From a bacterium (lineage in GTDB: Bacteria > Hinthialibacterota > Hinthialibacteria > H5-UNCL2): a stretch of 64,000 nt of DNA. The translations under genes and the position numbers were made by a program. The notes under the pieces were generated by a model. It made no database searches and was not told where the DNA came from. It was given only the letters and a program-made list of their open reading frames with translations. Below, in pieces: positions 27,858 to 35,255 of this stretch. Where the stretch lies: assembly GCA_015075175.1 (NCBI GenBank), contig JABTUV010000010.1:123912-187911 (forward strand), given 5' to 3'. Each line of letters opens with the position of its first letter. Position 1 is the first letter of the stretch.

Positions 27858-30533
27858 ATGATGCGTCGGTTGCGATGGATGAGAATTCCTGTTTGTTTGG
27901 ATGGTCGCGCTGACCCTGCCGGCCGGGGTGAACGCGCAAATGACCTTCCGGGCTTGGAGCGCCCCAAGACGGGTATCAGCCTGGGGGGACGCATCCTTTC
28001 AGAGTTGACCTCGCAGCCGGTGGCCGATGCGTCGCTCGTGCTCTACCCTTACGTGTCGACCGACCTCGGATTTCGATTCACAATGATTCAACGTTACGCG
28101 GAGGCCGTGGGAGAGACGGACGCGCAGGGGCGGTTTCTTTTTCTCGATCTACCGCGCTCGGGCAAGTACGTGCTCGTGCTGTTGTCCCCTGACTATCCCA
28201 ACGCGCGCATCCCGGTGGAAGCGGGTCGCACGGATCACGTGCTGCGGGTGCGGCGCGGCGGCCTGGTGCGCGGGCGCGTGCTGGACCTGGCGGGCGCGCC
28301 GGTAGAGGGCGCTTCGGTGGCACTGCTGGATCACGCGCGGCGAGACCTGATGCCAGGCGCAGTCTGTACCAACGCCGATGGGAGCTACGCTTTCCCGCCG
28401 CAGGAGGAAGGCCCGTACAGCATTATCGCCGTCCACGGCCCAAAGCAGCTGGGCATGACGGAACCCGCGATCAACGTGCAGGTGCAGCGAATGAAACCGG
28501 TCGAGCGCAACATTCGCCTCGGACCGCCCGTCACCGTCCAAGGGCGCGTGCTGGAGGCGCGCACCAACCTCCCCGTCCCCAGCGCCGAAGTGACGCTCAG
28601 CGTACGGCTGCCTCTCATCGCGGGGTTCGGCGACGATCCTGCGTCTCCCCGCAGTGCAACCACCCTCGCCGACGGGTCGTTTACCGACATTTGCTTCTTT
28701 CCCGGCGCCTGGTACGTCTACGTGGAACATCCGGCGTATTCAAGTCCGTCAACGTTTGACGTGGAAATCAAGTATCCCGGCCCCTTTCAAAAGGACTTCT
28801 ACCTCGGCGTGTTGCCGGTCTTTTCCTGTGAAGTGACGGACGCGGAGAGCGGCGAGCCAGTTGCCGGCGCCCAGGTGTACGGGAATCGAGAGGGTTTCCA
28901 CGTACAGATACCGTACATGGATTTCAGCCAGCCGCACGGCATCACCGATGAGTCGGGGCGCGTGGAGAGGACCCGCTTTTACATTCCGTCCGCCGAGAAG
29001 GTGGAATCTTACCAGTTCCTGGTGGTCGCCGCCTCGCATGTTCCGCAGTTGTCCGCTCCCGTAGCCTATGCCAGTGACGGGATGCACTTTGCGCTGGCGC
29101 TCTCGCGCGGCGGGGCTCTGCGCGGTCGCGTGATTTCCGCGACCGGCGAGCCGGTGCGGTTCGTGCCTCTGAACCTGTTTCGGGAACACACCTCTCCCGG
29201 CTCCTTTCCGATCCGCTGGCACGCGGGCACGCCTGCCAGTGGGACCTTCGCCTTCGAGAATCTCCCCGACGGCGTGTATCGTCTCTCATCCCCTCTCCTG
29301 GAGACACCGAGGGTGGAGATTTCCCAACGACGGGAGATCAACGATTACGTCTTGCAGCTTCCTTCGGTACTGACGGTCGCCGGACGCGTTGTGGATGGGC
29401 GGGGCCGAGCGGTCGCGGGCGCGTGGCTGGACTTTTTCCAGAATGGACGTCCGGTCTCGTTTCCGACGGGCGTTCGCACCGATGTCGAGGGCCGCTTCAC
29501 CGTTCCCGATGTTCCTTCCGGCACGCTGGAAGTTCGCCTGCGATACGTCGATCCCGAGGCGGCGCCGCACAACCACCTGCGCTTCGATCCTGCTGGATTC
29601 AAACAGCAGTATTGGATCGAAGGACCCGCGGATGCCGAGTTGGTGGTGCAGGTTGAACCGCCCTACGATGACGCCGAGCTGGGAAGGGTCGCCGGACGAG
29701 TGGTGGACGGGGCCGGCCGGCCTTTTTCCGAGAGAGTCAGGGTATCCTTGTGGGGGCGACCGCGCCCGGGCCCCCCGCCTTATCGCGCCGAGACGGTCGC
29801 CGACGCCGAAGGTGAGTTCCACTTTGAAGGAGTGCCGTCGGGAGAGCGCCTGGACTTTGCGGCCGTAGTTGAAGGGGACGACAGATTGGAGGGTCAACTC
29901 AACAGCCTCCCGCAGTTCCTCACCCTTGAGCCGGGCGAAGCTCGGGAAGGGGTCGTCATTACCGTGCGCCGCGGGGCGCGCATAGAAGGCACCCTGCGCG
30001 ACGCCGACGGCAACAGCCTCGACGCTCTTGTCTGGGCGTTTACCATTCGGGACGGCCGTAAACGACCGTTGCGCACGGCCCGACCATCCACGCCCGGCGG
30101 CCAGTACGTGTTCAACCAACTTCCTGCCGGAGAAATCGAGCTCTATGATGAACACAATCATCTGTTGAAGAGGTTGACCGTCGCCGAGGGCGACGTACTT
30201 CTCGGCGTGGACCTGACCATCACTTCGGTAAAGGCCTCGCCGGTGCATCCTGTGGAACTGGAACAATTACCCGAAGCGGCGAGCGCCGCCATCACCGTGA
30301 CGGACAGGGCGGGGCGCCCGGTCGCCGGCGCCAAGGTGGAGATTGCCAGCGAGTCGCGGGGGGGAAAGGCGAAATTCTACCACGTCACGGGAGAGGATGG
30401 GACAATCGTCACGCGACCCCTGCAATTCCGATATTGGAGCCTGTGGGCGAAGGCGCCGGGGTACAGGGAATTCATGCAGGAGTCGGTCGAATTCTCGCAG
30501 CTACCATTCGTGATCGTGTTGGAGACGGAGTAA
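27858..30533 (+). CDS. Large multi-module carboxypeptidase-regulatory-like protein
   Basis: 891 residues. At least seven CarboxypepD_reg/transthyretin-like modules are visible, each opening with a G.V.D..G.PV.GA.V pattern: residues about 40 (LGGRILSELTSQPVADASL), 133 (VRGRVLDLAGAPVEGASV), 228 (VQGRVLEARTNLPVPSAEV), 320, 415 (LRGRVISATGEPVRFVPL), 508 (VAGRVVDGRGRAVAGAWL), 610 (VAGRVVDGAGRPFSERVRV), 715 and 815 (VTDRAGRPVAGAKV). No catalytic domain, sortase or membrane anchor is seen. The N-terminus in this frame is not a signal peptide, but a shifted frame at 27910-27950 reads MVALTLPAGVNAQ, a good signal end, so two compensating indels probably hide it. The gene likely forms an operon-like pair with the preceding one. 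Confidence 0.7.
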   Translation: MMRRLRWMRIPVCLDGRADPAGRGERANDLPGLERPKTGISLGGRILSELTSQPVADASLVLYPYVSTDLGFRFTMIQRYAEAVGETDAQGRFLFLDLPRSGKYVLVLLSPDYPNARIPVEAGRTDHVLRVRRGGLVRGRVLDLAGAPVEGASVALLDHARRDLMPGAVCTNADGSYAFPPQEEGPYSIIAVHGPKQLGMTEPAINVQVQRMKPVERNIRLGPPVTVQGRVLEARTNLPVPSAEVTLSVRLPLIAGFGDDPASPRSATTLADGSFTDICFFPGAWYVYVEHPAYSSPSTFDVEIKYPGPFQKDFYLGVLPVFSCEVTDAESGEPVAGAQVYGNREGFHVQIPYMDFSQPHGITDESGRVERTRFYIPSAEKVESYQFLVVAASHVPQLSAPVAYASDGMHFALALSRGGALRGRVISATGEPVRFVPLNLFREHTSPGSFPIRWHAGTPASGTFAFENLPDGVYRLSSPLLETPRVEISQRREINDYVLQLPSVLTVAGRVVDGRGRAVAGAWLDFFQNGRPVSFPTGVRTDVEGRFTVPDVPSGTLEVRLRYVDPEAAPHNHLRFDPAGFKQQYWIEGPADAELVVQVEPPYDDAELGRVAGRVVDGAGRPFSERVRVSLWGRPRPGPPPYRAETVADAEGEFHFEGVPSGERLDFAAVVEGDDRLEGQLNSLPQFLTLEPGEAREGVVITVRRGARIEGTLRDADGNSLDALVWAFTIRDGRKRPLRTARPSTPGGQYVFNQLPAGEIELYDEHNHLLKRLTVAEGDVLLGVDLTITSVKASPVHPVELEQLPEAASAAITVTDRAGRPVAGAKVEIASESRGGKAKFYHVTGEDGTIVTRPLQFRYWSLWAKAPGYREFMQESVEFSQLPFVIVLETE

Positions 30534-30540
30534 ACGCTCT

Positions 30541-31119
30541 CTACAGCCGCGCCGCGATCGCCGCCAGGAGTTCGGCGCGGCCCTCTTTTTTCAACGTCGA
30601 GTAGGCGATCAAAACCTCCGGCGGCACGCCCAGCGCCGCCGCCAGCGCGCGCCGTTGTTGCACCAGCTCGCTCCGGGACAGCTTGTCCGTCTTGGTGAGT
30701 ACCAGTTGATGCGGCGCGCCCGCCGCCACGATCCATTCCCACATCGCCCGGTCCAGCGGCGACAGCGCGTGCCGGCAGTCGATCAAAAGGACCAAGAGGC
30801 GCAGTTGTCCTCGACTCCGCAGATACGTCTCGATCAGCCTTCCCCACGACTGTCGCAGCTCCTTGGGCGCCTTGGCATATCCGTAACCGGGCAGGTCCAC
30901 GAAGTAGAACGACTCATTGATGAGAAAGAAGTTGATGAGTTGCGTGCGGCCCGGCGTGTTGCTGGTGCGCGCCAGACCCCGCTTGCCCACCAGGTCGTTG
31001 AGCAGGCTGCTCTTGCCCACATTGGAGCGCCCGGCGAAGGCGACCTCCACCAGACCCGTCGTGGGAAACTGCGCCGGCGACGCCGCGCTGATGATAAACT
31101 CGGCGGACTGGATTCTCAT
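30541..31119 (-). CDS. engB: Ribosome biogenesis GTPase EngB (YsxC/YihA)
   Basis: 192 residues, ATG 31119. Essential small GTPase for 50S assembly. All G motifs are present: G1 AFAGRSNVGKSSLLN near residue 28, G2 region RTSNTPGRTQLINFF, G3 VDLPGYGYAK near 75, G4 VLTKTDKLSR near 140, and G5 AYSTLKKEG near 172. The length is normal. It converges with the large regulatory-like protein gene, with only 7 bases between their stop codons, so neither has room for a separate terminator. Confidence 0.96.
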   Translation of the reverse strand: MRIQSAEFIISAASPAQFPTTGLVEVAFAGRSNVGKSSLLNDLVGKRGLARTSNTPGRTQLINFFLINESFYFVDLPGYGYAKAPKELRQSWGRLIETYLRSRGQLRLLVLLIDCRHALSPLDRAMWEWIVAAGAPHQLVLTKTDKLSRSELVQQRRALAAALGVPPEVLIAYSTLKKEGRAELLAAIAARL

Positions 31120-31230
31120 GGCCGAGATCGTAATGGGCCTTACCCGCAGAGTAAACCCGAAAGGGACGGGACGGGGCGTGTGGAATATGCGCTCAAGGGT
31201 CGGGCGGATTCACGCCCACCCTTGAGAGTA

Positions 31231-31431
31231 CTAAAGGGTGGCACCCGGGCGGTAGCGGCCAATGCGGATTCTCCAATAGGCTCGGCCCTTGAGTTTGACC
31301 GATCCTGGAGGACGCGGATCATCGCCAAGATCCCAAATGGCGCGAGACGCAGCATCGCGGTCGTGGCAGGTAAGCCGGCACAAGACTTCGACCACGCGCT
31401 CGTCGACGTAGACTTCGTAACCGCCGTTCAC
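31231..31431 (-). pseudogene. RelE-family toxin, C-terminally truncated
   Basis: Starts at GTG 31431, overlapping the antitoxin stop as GTGA, the usual toxin-antitoxin arrangement. The readable 60 residues match RelE/ParE toxins: YEVYVDERVVEVLCRL, then RDAASRAIWDLGDDPRPPGS and KLKGRAYWRIRIGRYR, which is the KL.G...YRIRIGdYR core. A complete toxin would continue about 25 residues (the last strand and catalytic C-terminus); here the sequence breaks into a repeat whose arms read CTCAAGGGT and ACCCTTGAG (about 31191-31228). Without the end it should not cleave mRNA. Confidence 0.7.
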
Positions 31432-31622
31432 GAATGCTCGAGCAGTCTTCGGCGAAGTTCGTCGGCGGTCATAAAGCCCCCCGCAGTACGCGTGGCCCCG
31501 TCAGTCTCGGCCACGTCGTTCTGATCCTCCCAGGCGTCCAGAAGGCGCTCATAATCCTAGATGGGTAGAACGACCGCCGACTTGCGCCCGCTTGCATCCA
31601 CGATGTATTACGGTTTTCTCAG
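31428..31622 (-). pseudogene. Phd/YefM- or RelB-like antitoxin with two nonsense codons
   Basis: Reading from about 31622 the frame gives LRKP*YIVDASGRKSAVVLP, I*DYERLLDAWEDQNDVA and ends FMTADELRRRLLEHS before TGA. The two internal stops are TAA at 31610-31608 (one base from CAA, Gln) and TAG at 31559-31557 (one base from GAG, Glu), and the expected ATG start is CTG. The body YIVDASGRKSAVVLPIEDYE is a standard antitoxin N-terminal DNA-binding region. The gene overlaps the toxin start by 4 bases. Three separate point changes plus toxin truncation indicate true decay rather than a single read error. Confidence 0.65.
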
Positions 31623-31662
31623 CGGCGCGGCCATGTTCGTGTCGCCTCCACTACGTGGGTTC

Positions 31663-31692
31663 GTGATACAGACTCGCCGTATCAAGGGTCAA
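31663..31692 (-). promoter_or_regulatory. Candidate promoter of the decayed toxin-antitoxin pair
   Basis: Minus strand TTGACC (31692-31687), 18-base spacer, TATCAC (31668-31663). It would start transcription about 35 bases before the ancestral antitoxin start. The match is moderate. Confidence 0.4.
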
Positions 31693-31759
31693 GCAGAGAT
31701 TGGCTTGACTGCAATGCGGGCGGCGACCTCCCCTGCATCCCACCCTCGCCCGTGCGGCG

Positions 31760-32671
31760 TCACTTGCCGACGGCGCGGCGCACGAAGCCGCCCGCCTCGG
31801 CGAGGCGCCGGTCGGCCTCTTGGGCGTCCACGCCCGCCTTGTGCATCACGATGGCGCGTTTGACCGAACCTCCCGCCCGCGACAAGAGCTCGTCCGCCGC
31901 CTCCGCGGGGAGTCCCGTCACCGCCATCGTAATGCGCAACGCCCGGTCCACCAGCTTGTTGCAGGTCCGCTGCAAGTCCACCATCAGGTTGCCGTAAGTC
32001 TTGCCGATGCGGACCATGGCGGTGGTCGTGATCGAGTTGAGGACCAGCTTGGTCGCGGTACCGGCCTTCATGCGCGTGCTGCCGGTAATGATCTCCGGCC
32101 CGACCAAAACACGCACCACCACGTCGGGGGGCGGGTCGATCTCCAGCGGTTGCTCGATGCAAGTGACAAAGCCGGTGCGCGCGCCGCGCCGGGCCGCCTC
32201 GCGGACCGCGCCGATCACAAAGGGCGTCACGCCGCTGGCGGCGATGCCGACGACCAGGTCTTTAGGGTTGACATCACGCGCGGCCATCTCGGCCACGCCC
32301 GACTCGGCATGGTCCTCGGCGCCCTCCTGGCTCGTGTGCAGCGCCGGCAGCCCGCCCGCGATCACGCCCACGACCATGCCCGGCGGCGCGTTGAAGGTGG
32401 GCGGGCACTCGGAGGCGTCCAGCACCCCGAGCCGCCCGCTGGTCCCCGCGCCCACGTAGATGAGCCGGCCGCCCGCGCGAAAGGCCGCCTCCGCCAGCGC
32501 CGCCAGCGCCGCGATCCGCTCCCGCTCGCGTCCCACCGCCGCGGCGACCGTGCGGTCCTCGGCGTTGATCAGGTCCACGATCGCCTGCGCGGAAAGCTGA
32601 TCCAGATTCTCGCTCGCCGGGTTCCGTTGCTCGGTCAGAAGCGCGGCGTAGCGTGAAGAATTCTCGTTCAT
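31760..32671 (-). CDS. murQ: N-acetylmuramic acid 6-phosphate etherase
   Basis: 303 residues, ATG 32671 with AAGGAT upstream, overlapping the stop of the MBL-fold gene as ATGA. MurQ cleaves the lactyl ether of MurNAc-6-phosphate to GlcNAc-6-phosphate and D-lactate during cell-wall recycling. The N-terminal TEQRNPASENLDQLSAQAIV, the SIS-domain motif YVGAGTSGRLGVLDASECPP near residue 70-90 (catalytic Glu in ECPP) and the signature GPEIITGSTRMKAGTATKLV near 195 are all intact. No anmK or murP gene is nearby, so the source of the substrate is not shown. Confidence 0.95.
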   Translation of the reverse strand: MNENSSRYAALLTEQRNPASENLDQLSAQAIVDLINAEDRTVAAAVGRERERIAALAALAEAAFRAGGRLIYVGAGTSGRLGVLDASECPPTFNAPPGMVVGVIAGGLPALHTSQEGAEDHAESGVAEMAARDVNPKDLVVGIAASGVTPFVIGAVREAARRGARTGFVTCIEQPLEIDPPPDVVVRVLVGPEIITGSTRMKAGTATKLVLNSITTTAMVRIGKTYGNLMVDLQRTCNKLVDRALRITMAVTGLPAEAADELLSRAGGSVKRAIVMHKAGVDAQEADRRLAEAGGFVRRAVGK

Positions 32672-33480
32672 ATCCTTGGCTCGTTTCCGTCGGGCTTGAA
32701 GGCCAGCCGCAGGCCGTCGTAGGAGAGCTCGATGTGCGGCGGCAGCTGCGCGTTGACCGCGTCGTGGTCGAGGTTGTGCGCAATGTGCGTGAAGTACGCC
32801 CGCTCGGGTTTAAGCAGTTCCACGACCGCGATCGCTTGGTCCAGGTTGAAGTGCGTAGGATGCGGCTGGTAGCGCAGGGCGTCCAGGATCAGCGTGCGCA
32901 CCCCCGCAAGCCGCTCCAGGCTGGCCGGCGGAATGCGCGACACGTCCGTTACGTAGGCCAAGTCGCCGAAGCGGTAGGCGTTGATCTCCAATTGCCCGTG
33001 AAACACCGGAATCGGCTCGACGTGAAACGGCCCTAGTCGCATCGGACCCGGCAGGGAAATGAGCCGGATGCGGGGCACGCCCCCGCCGGCCTGGGCGGGA
33101 TGGAAGATGTAGGAAAAAATGCGCTCCAGGTCCTCCAGCACGTCCGGCCGGCTGTAGATGGGGATGGGATGCGGCTGCGAGTAGTTATAGCGCCGCAGGT
33201 CGTCCAGGCCGAAGACGTGGTCGGCGTGCGAGTGCGTGTAGAGTACCGCGTCCACGCGCGGGATTTTCTCCCGCAGCGCCTGCTGCCGGAAGTCGGTCGC
33301 CGTGTCTACCAACAGATAAAAGTCGTTCTTGCGCAAGAGGACCGAGCAGCGGGTGCGCTGGTTCTTGGGATTGTCCGAGCGGCACACGGGGCAGTCGCAG
33401 GCGATCATGGGCACGCCGTGGGACGTACCCGAGCCGAGCACGACGAGCTCCGCCTCGCCGGAGGAGGAGAGTTCGGTCAT
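32668..33480 (-). CDS. MBL-fold metal-dependent hydrolase, PhnP-like
   Basis: 270 residues, ATG 33480. The N-terminus LGSGTSHGVPMIACDCPVC is the start of the PhnP/YycJ-type subgroup, with the Cys-rich C.CPVC insertion. The metallo-beta-lactamase metal motif THSHADHVFGLDD (HxHxDH) is near residue 82, another His lies in IPVFHGQ near 155, an Asp in LAYVTDVSRIP near 175, and the last His in THIAHNLDH near 235. PhnP-like enzymes hydrolyse cyclic phosphodiesters; no phn genes are nearby, so the natural substrate is unknown. It overlaps murQ by 4 bases, so the two may be one transcript. Confidence 0.8.
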   Translation of the reverse strand: MTELSSSGEAELVVLGSGTSHGVPMIACDCPVCRSDNPKNQRTRCSVLLRKNDFYLLVDTATDFRQQALREKIPRVDAVLYTHSHADHVFGLDDLRRYNYSQPHPIPIYSRPDVLEDLERIFSYIFHPAQAGGGVPRIRLISLPGPMRLGPFHVEPIPVFHGQLEINAYRFGDLAYVTDVSRIPPASLERLAGVRTLILDALRYQPHPTHFNLDQAIAVVELLKPERAYFTHIAHNLDHDAVNAQLPPHIELSYDGLRLAFKPDGNEPRI

Positions 33481-33489
33481 GGAAGGTGG

Positions 33490-34089
33490 TCAGAGGCCGG
33501 TTTGAATCTGCGTCGCGGGCAGGGCATCCGCGCCGGGAATGGCCGGGCCGACGGGCGGCGGCACGCGCATCTGGTTGGGGTCCTGCGGGATGTCATACAT
33601 GTACTGCGGGCCTTGCGGGCCGCCCGCCGCCTGGTCCCGCGGCAACACGCTCTTGAACCAGCCCAGCCAGAACTTGACCTTCACCCGCGCCCAGATTTCC
33701 ATCGGATGGTCCTCGCCCCACTGCGACGGCAGTCGCTCCTCCGCCACGTTGACGGGTCCATCGGGGAAAACCGCGAAGCGGTCGCGCAGGCCCTTGGTGT
33801 ATTCGAGCATGTCGGTGTACTTGGGGTCCAACTGGGCGGCCTGGGTATAGAAGCCGATGGCGGCGTCGAATTGACGGCTGCGCAACGCCATGAAGCCCTT
33901 GTTGGCCAGAAGCAGGCCCTGCGGCACGGTGGTAAAGAGCATCTCCGAGGCGTCCAGGACGCCGGTCGCGTCGGTGGGAAAATTGAACGCGGGGAAGCTG
34001 AACGTTTCCGTCGCAGCTTCCTGGGCGGGCGCGGGCGCCCCGAAGAGTACCAATGCGACGACCACGACGATGCCGGCCAAAATCTTCAT
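33490..34089 (-). CDS. Secreted TPR-containing protein
   Basis: 199 residues from ATG 34089, with GGAAGG upstream and a clean signal peptide (MKILAGIVVVVALVLFGAP, cut after APAQ or near it). A TPR-like pair occupies residues about 60-95 (LLANKGFMALRSRQFDAAIG, then FYTQAAQLDPKYTDML). The C-terminal half has Pro-rich, weakly structured sequence (WFKSVLPRDQ.., PPPVGPAIPG). It should be a periplasmic scaffold or adaptor. It starts the minus-strand group MBL-murQ-like by position, with a 9-base gap to the MBL gene stop side, suggesting co-transcription. Confidence 0.6.
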   Translation of the reverse strand: MKILAGIVVVVALVLFGAPAPAQEAATETFSFPAFNFPTDATGVLDASEMLFTTVPQGLLLANKGFMALRSRQFDAAIGFYTQAAQLDPKYTDMLEYTKGLRDRFAVFPDGPVNVAEERLPSQWGEDHPMEIWARVKVKFWLGWFKSVLPRDQAAGGPQGPQYMYDIPQDPNQMRVPPPVGPAIPGADALPATQIQTGL

Positions 34090-34184
34090 AACCTTCCCAT
34101 CCCCTTCCTGACTCGAGGCAAAGGTCTCTGGTTCCACAGCCCTGATAAGTTTAGATCAGTGCGCCGCCCGCGTCAACGGGAAAG

Positions 34185-34248
34185 CCCGCGCCTCGTGGCA
34201 CGGGCATCCTGCCGGTGGTCGCATGGGCATCCCGCCCGTGCCACGGCG
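34185..34248. repeat. Inverted repeat, family E-like (GTGGCACGGGCATCC)
   Basis: GTGGCACGGGCATCCTGCC and GGGCATCCCGCCCGTGCCAC form a long dyad, filling the gap between the TPR gene and the ATPase gene. Similar text is seen at 7480-7500 and 16230-16318. Confidence 0.7.
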
Positions 34249-35082
34249 TCAGGCGGGGAAGAGGGCGGGAATCCCCAGAGCCGCCGCCGCTTCCTCGGCC
34301 ATTTGGGGGGAGACGACCGCACGCCCCGACAGGCATCCCTCCAAAAGCAGGTTGTCGCAGAGATTGTTAATCAACCTCGGAATCCCGTGAACGAGTCCGT
34401 GGATACATTCACAAGTCTCTGCTGGAAAAGGCGTTACGTTGCATCCGGCGATCCGCAGGCGGTGCTCGATGTACTCCCGCGTCCCCTGCGATTCCAGCGC
34501 GAAGAGGGTGGTGCGGCAGGCCACGCGCTGGAGCAGGGCCGGATCGGCGCGCAGGTAGTCGTCCAGCTCGGGCGTACCGACCACGACGAATGTGATCAGC
34601 CGCTCGCCGTCGTGCTCCAGTGAAAGCAGCCCACGGAACTGCCGGCGCAGCTCCCGGTCGGCCAACACGCCGGCCTCGTCCAGAAGAACCACGGCCCGGC
34701 GGCCTGCCTCGCGCTCGACCATGAGGTGCATGAGCAGTTGGTCCAGGAGATCCTCGGGAGGAGCCGCGCTGTCTGCCTCCGGCACGCCCAGGCAACGCGC
34801 CAGGCGCGAGAGAAAGACCGAGGGCGACAGGTGGGCGTGCACGAACACGACCAGCGCCGCGCGGTACTCGTGCTCCGGCAGGTCGGAGAGCAGTCGCCGC
34901 GCCAACATGCTCTTGCCCGTGCCCAGATCACCCACCAGCACGGCCAATCCCTTCATGGTGCACACGGCGTGCGTCAGCCGGATGCGGGCGGCGGCGTGCT
35001 GCGGACTCTCGAAGTAGAACCGCTCCGACAGCGCCGGCCCGAACGGCTCCTCCGACAGACCGTACAACTCCAGGTAGTCCAC
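34249..35082 (-). CDS. ExeA/GspA-like AAA ATPase
   Basis: 277 residues from GTG 35082. The opening MDYLELYGLSEEPFG is the hallmark of the ExeA family, followed by Walker A GDLGTGKSMLARRLL near residue 50, Walker B VVLLDEAGVLAD near 133, sensor-1 TFVVVGTPELDDYLR near 165 and the lid GIPRLINNLCDNLLLEG near 235. The domain normally powers assembly of type II secretion or type IV pilus machines, or acts in mobile-element regulation (as TniB-like proteins). There is no C-terminal peptidoglycan-binding domain here, so it is the short form. A pseudopilin remnant lies elsewhere in the window (55041-55740), but no secretion gene is adjacent. Confidence 0.8.
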   Translation of the reverse strand: MDYLELYGLSEEPFGPALSERFYFESPQHAAARIRLTHAVCTMKGLAVLVGDLGTGKSMLARRLLSDLPEHEYRAALVVFVHAHLSPSVFLSRLARCLGVPEADSAAPPEDLLDQLLMHLMVEREAGRRAVVLLDEAGVLADRELRRQFRGLLSLEHDGERLITFVVVGTPELDDYLRADPALLQRVACRTTLFALESQGTREYIEHRLRIAGCNVTPFPAETCECIHGLVHGIPRLINNLCDNLLLEGCLSGRAVVSPQMAEEAAAALGIPALFPA

Positions 35083-35255
35083 GTGCCGCGCCTCACGATG
35101 GGATGGGGCGCAGTATACCCGTGCGCGGTAGGGCGGTCAATGCGGGGAGGAGGAATGAGACCAATAGGACCTATGGGACCTATGGGACGAACGCGCGCAG
35201 AGGCGCAGAGTTCGCGTCTCTTGCGGGGGAGATGGCCGCGCGCTAGGGTGGACTT

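Noticed and set aside
35156..35200. GACCTATGGGACCTATGGGAC as a regulatory site
   Set aside because: A short tandem of a 10-base unit, with no dyad and no link to either neighbouring gene; reported nowhere else in the window.
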